A DNA stretch of 64,000 nucleotides from Sphaeramia orbicularis. Taxonomy: Eukaryota; Chordata; Actinopteri; Kurtiformes; Apogonidae. The first letter of the stretch is position 1. Each line of letters starts with the position of its first letter. Positions 20,101-33,900 of the stretch are shown here, in pieces. The position numbers and the translations under genes were made by a program. The notes under the pieces were generated by a model. The model was given only the letters and a program-made list of their open reading frames with translations, did no database searches and was not told where the DNA came from. The DNA is taken from positions 19,566,166 to 19,630,165 of the forward strand of contig NC_043976.1 of NCBI RefSeq assembly GCF_902148855.1, in the 5' to 3' direction.

Positions 20101-20904
20101 GGGGGGTTGATGAAGGAGGAGTCCCAAATGGGCCAGACCGGTTGAACTCCGCAAAAAAAAAAAAACAAAACAAAAAAAAACTCACGTCTGGTCCCTGCTG
20201 TCTCAAGGACACAGACAGGTGCAAATGTAGGTGTGTTTAATTTTTAGTGTGTGTGTGTGTGTGTGTTTGTCCAGGTATTTCAGATGCTCGAACACATTTC
20301 AATAACGTTCCTCTCTTTCTCCAGGCATGTTTCAACATCTGCTTCTACCAGTGAAGCCCTTTTAACCCAACAGCTCCAGTGTCTGGTTTGTTTTTAATGA
20401 TTTTCTGGATATCTGAGTCCAGTTGCAGATATGAAGATGCTGGATGCAGTGACTCGCTTTCCTCCTGCGACGCCCTGCTATTCTGGTCCTGTCTGTGCTA
20501 TTAACGGCAACCCTGATGTGTGTCACCAACCTCCTCCCCTCCCCTCCTCACATCTCTTTCTCCATCTCCCCTGTCCTCCATCTTCTCTGCCTCATCTCTC
20601 CATCCTTGCGGCATTGACTCCACAGACACCTCCTCCTCCTCCTCTTCCTCCTGTGCTGCTGATGACAAACTGATGGCGGACTTGTGCATATATCTGACCA
20701 GTTAGCTGACCAAGCATTATGTCGGCGGTGTGCGTGGCTGTTTTTCCACAGCACCTTCCTTTTGGGTTTGAATGAATTAAAAATAGCTCCTGTTGCAGTG
20801 GGAAACTGGGTCTACCAGGTAGCACCGCTAAGGGGCAATGTTGAGCTGCTATGAGTCATCAGTGCGCACCTGAGTGACACGGAAAGGAAAAGCTCAGTAC
20901 ACCA

Positions 20905-21667
20905 AGCCTCAATCTTTACGGGCTTTATTTCTTTTTCTTAAAACAGAAAATGATCGCTTCACAACAGGCCTTTTCAAGCAAACCCTCACATTAAACTTGC
21001 CAACACCTACAAAACGGTATCAAAAGTGCACCATAGTGTTAATACATCTTCTTAAGGTCTAACATTTTCCAATGATAATATTATCTTCTTGTAATATTTA
21101 TACAAATACCATTCTGTACACTGTAGAAATACACAACCCAGTCTGCCCCATAGATGGGACACTCACCCCCGAACCCATCATTCTTTATATCCGTGATCAA
21201 ACTGATGATCCAGTCAAAGTAAAACCCAGTGCAGAATAACAGTGTGGGGGTGAAAACACTGGGCCAATATTATGTCATATGAATTATTAAATAACCATTC
21301 ATCCCACACCCAAGGCAAAAACTAGTACGCCACTCATACACCAACTAATATCTGTACAACCCTCATTCAGCATCTGTTTAGAAACAATCTCAACACAGTT
21401 TTCATTCATTATTGTCTCATTGTCCCTGCAGCAGTGTCCAGCCAGAGTGAAGGGGATGAGGAGGGGCAGCTGGTACTTAAGGGGGGTTAAACTTCCATGG
21501 CTGAGCTGCAGCACTGAGTGCCTAAAAGCACAGGTTTGAATTACAGCTGTGTGAGCAGGTAGGACACCAAGCGAGCTGCTGTGGTGCGTTTATGGTCCAC
21601 TGCTCCCCACAAAGCGGGATCAGAGTTTCCTCCCGGCTGCTGTGGTGAAAACACTCAGCTCAAGATT
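20905..21667 (-). other. usp12: usp12 3' UTR
   Basis: Non-coding sequence beyond the usp12 stop. The minus strand carries AATAAA at 20924-20929, giving a UTR of about 750 bases. Confidence 0.5.
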
Positions 21668-24600
21668 TTAGTCTCTGGACTGATAAAAGAGGATGTAGCC
21701 CGACTCAGAGTTCTTGGAGATTTCAGAGGTGAGGCCGTAGAATTCCTCTATGGCCTGTGCATCGATTTTCTGCAGAGCAGACGGACGACAAACAGCAGCG
21801 TTAGGAAATATTATGCAGACTTGTACACAAATAAAAACCAGTATTGGAGACTCACCTCTACAATATCATCATCAAACAGCAACCAGAAGTCGTGACTTTT
21901 CACAATTGCAATGTAGTGACCCCTGTTTGGACCACTGAAAAGAAAGAAAACATTAAATCAGCCTTACAAAGTGCAAGTTAGCAGTCAGTTTACACAGTTT
22001 TATTAACACATTTTCTAAAACACATCTAAGCAGCAGCAAACTGACAAAGTAGCATTAATATGCTGGTCACTGCACACAGTATTTGTTTGTGTATTAAATG
22101 GATCATTGCAACTCATTGTGTCATTTATGCAATATCATGACATGTTTTTTTAATTTATCCAGGTAGATCCCATTGAGATGAGATCCTTTCTTCCATGGAG
22201 TCCTGGTCAAAATCCCAAAAGACACAGGCTCACAACACTAAAGTTATGATACACATCTCTCTGCTGTTTAAGAGGGAAAAAAAATCTGAGTAGTTTGGCT
22301 CAAAGAAAAGGGAAGAGAAACCGTCACCATTTTATCTGCAAGATTTCAAGTTTGACTTCTATTTATTCTCCTTGTAAGATCATGCCTATTGTGAATCAGG
22401 GAAGGCTGGAGCCTGTTCAAGCATGCACTTTGTAAGAGCAGGGAAACACCCTGCATTAACACCAACAGACAAACTCCCACCCACACAGAGTCAAAACCAG
22501 CACTGGAAGAGGAACGCTACAGCTGAACACTGACAGACGAGGGTCTGTGTTTCCTCCTGTTTTATCTTATTCAAACTCTAATGTTCTTTATTCTTGTGCC
22601 AACCGATTCAGATGCACTTGATTTTCAGAAAAGTGACTTATATGTATGCCTCTGGTTGGTGTGGAGATAGCAATAGGGTGTTGTATTTCTCCTGTGTTCA
22701 CCTACACACCTCCCACAATGTACCACCACAGCGACCAGGTCATAGAGCCTCTCAGGATTGGTGGCATCTCCAGAGGTGTTGAAGAGACGCAGCTCCAGGG
22801 GGAAGACAACGCGATAGGATAGCTTGGTGTAGCGCTGCAGCTGCTCCATGTATTTAAAGCGCTTCAGGTGTAGTGCCAGGATCATTGGCAGCTTCTTTAC
22901 TCGCATCCTGCAATCACAAACCAGCATCAGATCGCAGGACGTAGACCTAAAATTTTGAAATGTAAAGTGAATCTGAATACCAACCTCTTGTGTGCCTCTT
23001 GCTTGCTTCTACATTCTTCACAGTAGTATTTATACTCACTGCACAGTGTCTCTGTGTTACTGAAACCTCTGAGGAGTCAGAAAAAAAAAAAAACGAGCAT
23101 TCATTATATCAGGGGTCCACATTTGTGTCTGACTGCTCCGATTTAATAATAATGCATTTTCCTCAAACAGGTTGGTGAACAACACAGTAGAACACGTGGA
23201 AAATATATTTCTAAATAAATACAAATAAAAATAGGAAAAATAGTTGATTCAGATGTCTAAAACTTACTACATTACTTTAATGATAGTAAATACAAAGTGA
23301 AACTTTATCAAAAGCAATCATGCTCTCTGGTCTTCTATTTTAATGGATGGAAAGAAACACGAAAGGAGTTTGCCTACTTCTACATGTTGCAGTGCTGCAT
23401 TACCTGAGGCAGTGTGTGATGGAGGTATTCTGTTCAACATCTACAGAAAGGTCCAGAAAGTCCTCATCTTTGCTGCTTATCTGAGGAGAAAAGTGAACAT
23501 TTAAATAAAGATTACGACTGAATATTTTTGTTATACACAGACGTTACCATAATGTTTAACACAGTCTTCAATTTCAGTCTCCTAAAATAAAAAGGACTGC
23601 TGTGCTGTTTTTCCCCAATCTTGTTTAAAGCTTAACAATCCCTGCATATCGCTCATTACCGTTTCACAGGTGAGGCAGCGTGTCTCATTGGTCAGAGTGC
23701 CTGGAAGATCTCATGGACCCAGGTGGGAGCAGGTGTGGCATTGCTGTTGTTGTTCTGAGAGTCCAATGTACCGTTGGCAAGGCGGCCATTGGTCTTCTCC
23801 TGCTTCCTTTCTTCCTGAAGCAGGTCGGCAATGGTGTTTAGCAGGTAGTTCAGGAACTCATGGGCATCCTGCTGCATGTAGTTGTCAAACAGCTCTGAGG
23901 AAGAAAGTCACAAAGAGTGAAGTTAGAATTGCTGTGCTGGTATTCTACATGTTCCACAGGTACTTCAGGATCTTCCAGGTGTTGTGAAAGTGCAGAATTT
24001 TTCCTGAAAATACTTAAGTACTTTTCCATTCTTAGATAGCTTATAGTAACAGGAAATGAGATGGCCCTCAGTGTAATACAAACTGGATATATGCCGCAAG
24101 ACTACTTAACTCCTTGATGAGCTTTTTTAAATTTCCTCACCATTCTCCTTGCGTAGCCGTGTGATAAACTTCTTGGGTGGTATGACACCCACTTTCCTCT
24201 TCTGGTTAGCAATACTATGGAACAGGTCGGCCAGACATGTGAGCAGGTTCTCCTTCCGCCGGGGCTGACTACGGTATGCCAAAATCTTCTCCCGAAATGG
24301 TCGGCAGAAGTAGAGAGCCTGCAGCACCGAGTTACAGTAGCAGGTATTCCCAAACTGAAATCAATATATCACATGGCATACAGTTAGAACTGTCACTGTG
24401 AAATACACTTAAACATCACTGTATCAAAACAAAGTATCATTCACTTACATTGACCAGGCCAAAATAGTGCTCATTGACCGGAAACTGCTCAGAGTCCAAT
24501 CTCTTTCTCCAGAGCAGAGGCATTGGCGCCCTGTGAAAACACAATGTCAAATAATATATATCTTCTTAAAACAAGACAAAACCACATGCTTTCCTATTAT

Positions 24601-25662
24601 TTGTGGTAAACCAAGACAAAAGCACTTCTAGATCTGCAATGTATTGCCAAGCTTGGGATTTCAAGGTCATTTGCTTTTTGGATGAACTAAAAAGTTAATG
24701 GGTGATTTAACACTCACAGACTATGAATTACTCTCGCCAACTCCAACTGATCCTTTTATATCCTTTAAAACGATGCTAACAGCGCGCATTATTTTAAACA
24801 AACAGTGAAGTTGGTCTGGCTAGGCTTTCACAGTTCCTAAGAAGCTTTTAAATGCAAAACAAAATGGGCAGAATGACAAAATTACATGTGCCAAGACGAG
24901 ACCAAGGAGTTTCTTGGAAGTTGATTCGAGACTGTCCGTTCTGGGAATTTCCTGCCCCCTTACTATAATTTTGCAAGAACGGTTAACAGGTATGATGCGA
25001 TATGCAGACAGCAGCAAACTGTGCGGGGTGTACATGGACCTGGAACGGGTCCACAACTGCGCAGCTAATGTTAAACCATGTCGTCATTGCCTGCGTTAAT
25101 AATATCTGGTAGCTTGTCAAAGGCCAATACGTAAAGTTAGCTTCACGTTATGCAGTTTACCCATAAATCCAGTTGATTAATGGTTTATTAATCAGAAGGC
25201 ATCTATAATCCAGCTGTGTTCCAGTTGTTCGCAAGCTAACTCCAACAGTGGTTTAGCTTCAGATGCCTAAACGTTAGCCAGTTAGCAGTGAATCCCAGCT
25301 GCAGCAGGTGCACTGTCACTGTGCTCAAAGAAGCTTTGATAAATATTAATCAGCTAAGGCGTCAAGCTCTAACTAAAGAAATAATAAACGCACAAGAGTG
25401 TCAATTCGTACTATCGTTAGGAAACAGAGCAGAGCGGAGCAGGTAGTGGGTGGCTGCTTGCTTTGCTTTGGACGGAAACTGCTTGGCTAGCATAGACACC
25501 AGGGTTTACTTTTATTGAGAATTCTATGATTTAAAAGGCTAGTAGGACAACAGCACGGCAACTGTATGACCCTATAAACCTGACTATTCAAGTAGCAGAC
25601 TGCCGTGAACTCACCATGGTACAAAAAGAGGCAAATTTTGAGACTGTCATTAGGATTTCCAT
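21668..25662 (-). CDS. usp12: USP12 deubiquitinase, nine exons, two compensating one-base indels
   Basis: USP12 is a UAF1(WDR48)-activated ubiquitin protease. Exons, 5' to 3' on the minus strand: 25615-25662, 24449-24530, 24141-24354, 23660-23894, 23404-23480, 22985-23068, 22710-22907, 21856-21934 and 21668-21769. They give about 372 aa (human 370). The start is [12 protein letters not shown]. The catalytic Cys box ([13 protein letters not shown]) begins at the exon 3 acceptor. The Zn-knuckle pairs are CLTCET and [10 protein letters not shown]. The His box is [13 protein letters not shown], and the Asp-rich LLFDDD follows. Exon 2 has one extra base near 24491-24494, so IG is followed by a stop instead of PEQFP. 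Exon 4 lacks one G in the run at 23700/23701, before the GTLTNETRC segment. Both are at or beside short runs, cancel in length, and look like assembly errors. Confidence 0.95.
22131..22470. repeat. possible interspersed repeat in a usp12 intron
   Basis: The segment starts TTTATCCAGGTAGATCCCAT and continues TGAGATGAGATC, resembling a dispersed vertebrate repeat that I remember only loosely. I cannot name the family or fix its ends. Confidence 0.25.
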
Positions 25663-26384
25663 TCGGCTAACGCCATCTTCCACTACACCACCGCGCGCTG
25701 ACAAGACTGGGCTGGCTCCCCTCGTGAGGGCAGGCGATCGGCTGTGCTGTTTATACTGCTGAGCTCGCGACGGAAGGTCCCTGGCTCAAGGAAAACAAGA
25801 GAATGCACTGTCTCTCACTTCCGCCTTCGGTATATCGTGACTAGTAACCTGAATCTCCTCATTTGGGATAGAAACTTTGATTCATCAACAATGTACTCTG
25901 ATAAATATTATTTGTCAACCTCAACTGACCAACATGAAATCTCAATATAGCACACCTCCTGGTACAATCAAATAATTACAGGTCTGTCGTAACTCAAGTC
26001 TGGCGCATGCGTAGTATAAACGGTGCTCGTGAATGCAGGCAGAGAATGCAACATTGATTTATCACTGTTATTCATTAAAAGAATCAACAATTTGCCTCAA
26101 GTTCGTAGCGCAAACCTAAACCATATATATGGATGTACAAATCTGTCGGGTGACAGAAAAAGAAAAATACATTAATGGAAAGTTTCTCGCTTCCTATGTG
26201 GAGTACAAAATATTGTTGATATAATATTTTCTAGGACCAGTGTGGTGACAACTGTAGGGCATCGATTCTTTGTAATTCGCCGTAACGAATTCCGACTGCT
26301 GATTACTTCACAATTTTAGTTCAGGCAATATTGAAGTCTGCCTGAAATGGATTTTTACAAGGCGGAGTTTGGGGGCCTTCAATC
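25663..26384. promoter_or_regulatory. divergent usp12 / rpl21 intergenic promoter region
   Basis: About 720 bases separate the usp12 start codon (minus strand) from the inferred rpl21 transcription start (plus strand). The usp12 side is CpG-rich (25690-25790). The far side ends in an oligopyrimidine tract. No coding sequence is seen between the two. Confidence 0.45.
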
Positions 26385-26422
26385 TCCTTTCCGCTGTACC
26401 CGCCATCTTGTAGAGACCGGGG
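26384..26422 (+). promoter_or_regulatory. rpl21: rpl21 5' TOP start and non-coding exon 1
   Basis: The tract CTCCTTTCC at 26384-26392 is a typical terminal oligopyrimidine start for ribosomal protein mRNAs. It is followed by CGCCATCTTGTAGAGACCGG, close to mammalian RPL21 leaders as I remember them. The donor GG|GTAAGA is at 26422/26423. Translation of such mRNAs is normally mTOR-controlled through the TOP motif. Confidence 0.65.
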
Positions 26423-27091
26423 GTAAGAGCTTCTCCTTGTTAAATTAGATATTTCCTTATTTTTTAGCACATTTGAATGTTGATATGTCAGTATATGAAT
26501 CGCAACCCCTTTTTACATCTCTCTGAATTAATAGAACGATAAACGTGTCCAATTTATCGTTATTTCCGTGTTATATTGGTGGGATCAGTAGCGTGGTTCT
26601 CCATGTGGGCCTGGGAGACACGTAACGATGTGCAGACTCTTTATTTTTTACTGATAATCTCTCCACAGTACTGTCACAGACCTTAGTGCAATATAGACTG
26701 TGATATTTCGTCATTTTCTTAACATGTTTTTAATATCACAACTTAGCCACGTTGAGAATTCCTTGTTAACACATTAGCATTATGTCTATCACAGCCCTAT
26801 CACCGGCAAGTACAGGTTGTGGAAAATATAATCATTTCACTCCGAATGTCTTTTGATCTTTAGGTTTAAGGAATATAATCGACCAATTTTGTTCAGACAC
26901 GCATAGACTGCTAAACGCAGGGTATTTAAACTTACTCCAACACCCCGGTTTTTAATGACCTAAAAGTTGACTCTGTTGGGGTGCTGTACTCAAGCACTTT
27001 TGGCACCACATCGTACACATTTGGTTGGTATTATAAGCTTCAATATCATGCTTGTCAAGTGGAATATGAGAAAAACAAATTGTAAGTCCAG

Positions 27092-27369
27092 TAGAGCTGC
27101 AACCGATTAATCGACTAGGTGCTTGAAGTCAATGCAAAAGTCCGATTCGATTAATCGACTCGAAGTGATTGAAGGAGATATTCTATTGCAGTTTTCCTGA
27201 ATTGAAGCTTCTTTGTGTGTCACAATAAGCGTCAGTGTGAAACGCAACAGTGGAACCAGTGTTTAACAGTGGAGAAATGAAGGAAATAACGCTTTGATTC
27301 AGGAGAATTGTTGAATGATTTTTATTTTTTTTTGGATCACTTTGAGTCGATTAATCAGTTGCAGCTCTA
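27092..27369. mobile_element. hAT-type MITE with perfect 8-bp target duplication
   Basis: The terminal inverted repeats are TAGAGCTGCAAC at the left and GTTGCAGCTCTA at the right. The flanks AAGTCCAG at 27084-27091 and 27370-27377 are identical. An 8-bp duplication is diagnostic for hAT. At 278 bp and without a coding frame it is non-autonomous. It sits in rpl21 intron 1, ending about 50 bases before the exon with the start codon. Confidence 0.85.
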
Positions 27370-27413
27370 AAGTCCAGGATCTATTGAAACTGACACGAAT
27401 ATTCTCTCAGTAA

Positions 27414-29011
<1,598 letters not shown>

Positions 29012-29120
29012 AGTGCTCACACAATAAAAATATTTGTACACACACCCTTTGACGTGTTTTTTTTTTTTTTTTTTTTTTACATTTTTAAACAACTTAAAAT
29101 GAAGTGTCACCATGTGCTGT

Positions 29121-29200
29121 CACTCAGTGATGATTTTCCTCCTATGATTTCTCAAGATGAAATCAAACGCACTTTCTATTTCACCGGCGATCTGAGAGTG
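29121..29200 (+). ncRNA. C/D-box snoRNA candidate aimed at 28S rRNA
   Basis: The C box GTGATGA is at 29127-29133 and the D box CTGA at 29192-29195. A perfect 5-bp terminal stem pairs CACTC (29121-29125) with GAGTG (29196-29200). A C'-like AAGATGA is at 29154-29160. The 13 bases TATTTCACCGGCG (29177-29189) end two bases before the D box. They are complementary to the 28S rRNA segment CGCCGGTGAAATA as I remember it. The 'fifth base' rule points to the third base of that segment, a C. It lies about 90 bases past the rpl21 poly(A) signal, so it is either in an intron of a longer rpl21 transcript or independently expressed. Mammalian RPL21 also hosts snoRNAs; whether this one is orthologous I cannot say. 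Confidence 0.6.
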
Positions 29201-29299
29201 ACTACAAGTGACACAAGCATTACAGATCTACATCCACTCTTGTTTATGCTATTTGTCATTGACCTGTTAACTGTTTAGATTGAGGCTAAGCATGGCTGG

Positions 29300-30720
29300 T
29301 AATCATTAGCAGTAAATGGTCAACAACCAGTTTCTGTTAATGTTTCTGGTTAGATCTCTGCAGTTCAATTTCATAAAAGATATGTCATAAAGCATAGGGT
29401 TTAATAGACTTTAGGACAACACAACTGACCACTGGAATTGAGGATCTTTATTTTTATTATTACCAGTACCAAAGCAAGACAGACAAGAGCAATAGACAAC
29501 AAATTGTCATTAAAAAATAATGATATAACTATAATGTTTAAAGACTGAGAGGTGTAAACTAGCACACCCTCCTTCTACAGTCCAGAAAGTCAAATTCATG
29601 CCATGTTCCTTTAGCAATACTATATTTTAAACAGACATAACTCACTGTCCTGAGAACTGTTGTATATGCCTTATTGTACACAAGCTTTGTATCCTTATCA
29701 GCTTTATACTTTGCTTAAATTCAGCAGCTAACTCTTGCATAAATGGAGGCAAATGCTCTATTCATGCATATAAATCTGCAAGTAAAGTTACTATAAATTA
29801 AAAAATTCCAGTGCTACAGGGCACAAATGATTTTGCTACTAATTCTATTGTGCAATGATGCAGAGATTAGTTCACTTTATACAGATGTGTTGAATGGAAA
29901 TTCGAAGAGGCTTCTTCCAACCATATGAATACGTAATCACAAATAATCTTAAACCTTAAAATTATTTATGAAATTATATATAGATAGCGAAGGCATCAGT
30001 AGACCAGTGGAAATATTTACTTGTAGAGGGGAATAAAGCAATGTAACAAGACAGTAGAAAATTATGTAATGTCTTATAAAGCCATCAGGATTTTCTTATG
30101 TGTAAGTGTGAGTTTAAAGAAGGTGATTAAAATATTGAAATGCTTTACAGAAGCAGTGTGTTTAAATGAACAAAGATCCAGTGTTTAGTATTGAGTGACA
30201 AACGGTGAAAATAAATGTTGAATATTTCAAGAACAGGCCTGTACTACTGAGTTTCTACACCAATTCACAGATGATCTGATGAGTATTTCCAAAGCTGTAT
30301 TTCAATATGATGTAAACCACATCCCTTGGTTCTTCCAGTCATTTCTCTGTTCATGCACTAGGTGGCAGTATGCACAATGAAATGTCCAAGGAGCTCAGCA
30401 TTAGCATCAGGCCTGTGGTGGATGGAGACACATGCACTGTAGAGCTTAGAAAGGTGTTTAGGTGATAACCAAGGTTTGATACATGTGATAATTGAACATA
30501 ATAGTATCAGTATTATGGGATTACCTCATGTGAAGTGGATAATTCAACTGCAGAGTATTTTCCAAGGGCTAGATGTTTCCAGTGAGACGGGACCATGATT
30601 CAGCAGTTTGTGTAACACAATCCAGTGTCTTCATCAGGACATTTTACTGCCAAATAACCCAGATTTAAGGAACTATATACATTTAATCATAGAAGTAAGT
30701 ATGAACAGTTGAATCATGGT
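29300..30720. other. gene-free DNA downstream of rpl21
   Basis: AT-rich sequence with no supported exon. The only items noted are the CTCF-type motif at 30355 and weak repeat-like tracts. Confidence 0.35.
30355..30370 (+). promoter_or_regulatory. CTCF-type motif
   Basis: GCACTAGGTGGCAGTA matches the CTCF core (CACTAGGTGGCAG). It lies in gene-free DNA between rpl21 and gtf3a. Binding is inferred. Confidence 0.35.
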
Positions 30721-30730
30721 TTAAGACAGG

Positions 30731-31229
30731 GCTGGCAAAAATTGTTTTAGTTCAGGGGTCAACTACAGCCCAATGTGACCTCAAGTGGGCCGGACAGTAA
30801 ATATTAGGCATCATAATTTATAAAGAATAATAAAAATATATTTGTTTTCAGTTAAAAGGTATTTGCCCCGATGAGGTAATTAAAAAAAAAAAAGTCAGAT
30901 TTCATTATGAAAATGGTAATAACCTAAAAAACTACGTACAACTGGAAAGTTACTGAGAAAAATAAGTGCAATTTCAACAATACAATGTCTCAGCTTATTA
31001 TTAACACAACTCTCAGATTGCAGTGGACATTTGGTGTGTACAGTGGACACATTTTATTGTGAAGGGATAGTTTGTAAATGTAAATATTTTAGTAATGCAA
31101 TTATGTTTTTTTTCACATCAAACAAAAGAGAAATTAAGAGTTTTATATATGTCTTATTATGCTATTATTTTACTTGAGCTCACATTGGCCTGTATGTGGC
31201 ACCTGAACTAAAATGACTGACACCCTTGA
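30731..31229. mobile_element. old hAT-like MITE, copy A
   Basis: The left end CAGGGCTGGCAAAAATTG is followed by TTTTAGTTCAGGGGTCAACT. The right end near 31190-31229 is its approximate reverse complement (GGCACCTGAACTAAAATGAC then TGACACCCTT). It has no coding frame. Target duplications are no longer visible, so the copy is old. It is the same family as 32772-33900 and shows the empty site for the insertion in that copy. Confidence 0.6.
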
Positions 31230-31562
31230 CCGTTAACGTCTTCAGTGTATTTCTTGCACATTAATCATCCTGTGGGTCAGTTTGGACCCTTTGTCTGGCT
31301 ACATGTCTGACACCCCTGGTGGTAAGCAATTATCCAATATCAACTTTTTTTTTTTTTTTTTTTAACCAGTCTTTTCAAGGTAGATCAAAATGAAGATCAA
31401 CAACCCTAATTACAAACATGAGGCCAAACGATGACAATTTAGAATGTAGGTGAATTGGCAAAATGATAACGATGAAAAGATAAGGCTCTTACTAATTTGA
31501 CCATTTTCATAAGTTCTGTAAAATAAAGTTTTGACTTGTCACGTTAATATTAAGAATAGTCT

Positions 31563-32110
31563 ACACTTGTGTTTCCCAAACTTAGGCCCAGGACCCAAAA
31601 TGGGTCGCATAGCTGTATTTATTGGCAGAGGAAAATATATAATAGTTATATCATATGGGAATTTATTTTCTTAATTAGAACAGAAGAAGAGTGTTTCCTG
31701 GAAGAGTTTTTTAAATGTTTGTGCCAATAAAGCTGTGAAATGTAGAAGAGAGGCTTCAGTTCTAAAGACGTGACAAAAATAATGTAAAAGAAAAGGACAT
31801 AAGATGGGTACAATGTAAAAGATGAACAAAACTGTACGAGAGATGAAAAGATTGAAATGGTGCAAAAGATGCAACAGGATTAAAATGTCAAAAAAAAAAA
31901 AATATATATATATATATATCTATATATATATATATATACTACACACACACACACACACACACACAAACGAGACTTTCAGAGACATTATTTTCATTGTAAA
32001 AATGAAAAAATGTAGTTTGTATGGAAATTTATGACATTTTTTGGAAGCGTTTGGTCCTGAGGTGACACTGAACTTGTCATTCAGGGCTTAAAAGCTGGAA
32101 ATCACTGCTT
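31563..32110. mobile_element. possible hAT-like non-autonomous element
   Basis: The left end contains TTTCCCAAACTTAGGCCC and the right end AAAGCTGGAAATCACTGC. These fit, loosely, the inverted ends of CAGTGGTTCCCAAAC-type hAT MITEs common in fish. The centre holds the TA/CA microsatellite at 31903-31964. The ends are degraded. Confidence 0.35.
31903..31964. repeat. (TA)n-(CA)n compound microsatellite
   Basis: An A-rich run is followed by TA repeats and then a CA run. Confidence 0.9.
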
Positions 32111-32771
32111 TCGTTTTCAATATGAGCCTCTGTTCATAATAAAAGGCAATATAGCATGACAGATTTATGTAATTACACATCATTTGGTGCAACAAAATGT
32201 TTAACACAGCCTGTGAATAGTCTCTTTTCATGATCTTTCTGTGTACTTTACCATCAACAGGAGATGGATTGATCCAATATATGTTTTTTCAATAGCACTG
32301 TTATTTTTTTAATGTTATTCACATGTATTACTCATATATGAATATGTGTGAGAGCTGTCTAACGTTGGAGCTGTGTGAGTGCATGTGTGTGTAGGCCACT
32401 TGATGTGTGTTGTTAATCAGTGGAGGCTGAATGGCTGGCTGGTTATGTGACAATAGGTTATCTCAGCCCACCTCGGTACTTTACCCAATATTTGCACTTA
32501 TTAGGACCAGTTTACAGAGATAGAGGCAGCAGATGACAGGGTGATGTGTTAGCGTATGTATGTGTGTGAATCAGGTTAAGCATTTTTTATTTCTGCAGAA
32601 GCACACATTCTTTGAAGGAAGAAAAGATGTGACTTTTAGGACTTCTAAATATTAATTAAAAAAAGAGGAAAAAGACATTTTGTAGATTATGGGAGGTCAA
32701 ACATACAGCCTGTGGGTCAAATGTCCAATCTTGACCATGGGATGAATTTGTGAAATGCAAGTATTAACAAT

Positions 32772-33900
32772 CAAGGGGGTTGAAATAGTTTGGTTCAGGG
32801 GGCACATACAGACCAATTTGATCTCAACTCGGTCAGTTCAGTAAAATCCTACGATAATAACCTATAAATAATGACAACTCCAATTTTTTCTCTTTGTCTT
32901 AGGGTAAAAAAAAAAAAGAAAAAAGAATTACATGAAAATGTTTACATTTACAAACTATCTCTTCACAAAAAATGTGAATGACCTGAACAAATATGAAACA
33001 TCCTAAGAGAAGTAAATGCAATTTTAACCCATAAAGAGCCAAACAGCCAATGGTAACCATAAGCATCTACCGTTTAATACCTGTTATTCCACTAATCCTA
33101 TCAATACATGTAAGTAATTGGTGTAAAATGCAGTTTGTCATCTTTTCATGGTCATCAGATTATGACCCATCTGGACGTTCAGAGGCTCCGTAGTGAACAT
33201 GGAAACACCATCATCTTCTACAACATTGATTCACCAGTAAAATCCATGGAGTTGGATCAATGACAGTGGATGGACACACTTGCTTTATGTTCAGTTAATG
33301 ATATATTTTGCCGAAAAAGTCACTTTTTCATTAGTTTTCTCTCCTTCTGATATAACACCTTTAACATTAATCTGAGCTTTTTGAACATCTGCATGATCAG
33401 TTAATTAAATACAGGAAAATACCTGATTTACACTGAAAAAACACAAAATACAGAGGATAATCTTATAATAAATGATGATAAATCCCTTAAGAGAGATTAA
33501 ATACAGAGGAAAAATTGATTTGGTAACTGGCACAAAAGTAAAATTGAGTCTTAATGGTTTAACAATATTATGGCTCGTACCAAATGTTTTGTGCCTTTAT
33601 ATCCAATACATTCTGTAAGTTGTAATACATGTGTGAAAATGATAAACTAAGGTGTAATATTGTTAAAACTGCACTATTTTTCTTAAGGAATTTCAGGTTG
33701 TTCGTGTTATTCATAATTTTTAAAGGATAGTTTAAACATTTTTCATTATATAATTTACTTTTCTTACTCTAAAACATAGAAAAGTTTGGAGTTGACATCA
33801 CTTATAGCTTATTATTATGTTATTATTTTACTGATCCATCCCACTGAGGTCATATTGGGCTGAATGTGGCCCCTGAATTGAAATGAGTTTGACACCCCTG
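32772..33900. mobile_element. hAT-like MITE, copy B, split by a TTAA-type MITE
   Basis: The left end begins CAAGGGGGTTGAAATAG and continues GGTTCAGGGGGCACATACAG. The right end (33850-33900) reads GGGCTGAATGTGGCCCCTGA and finishes GAGTTTGACACCCCTG, an approximate inverted copy. Its interior is interrupted at 33028-33558. Without the insert it is about 600 bp, close to copy A. Confidence 0.65.
33028..33558 (+). mobile_element. piggyBac-like (TTAA) MITE, copy 1, nested
   Basis: Starts CCCATAAAGAGCCAAACAGCC-like sequence after TTAA (33024-33027) and ends ...GAGTCTTAATGG before TTAA (33559-33562). The TTAA flanks and CCC-starting inverted ends suggest a piggyBac-derived non-autonomous family. It is inserted into hAT-like copy B. 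The ends are slightly degraded compared with copies 2 and 3. Confidence 0.75.

Noticed and set aside
19811-20240. Several open frames in the gpr12 upstream region
   Set aside because: GC-rich, low-complexity sequence (GAT and G runs) without similarity; better explained as promoter and 5' UTR.
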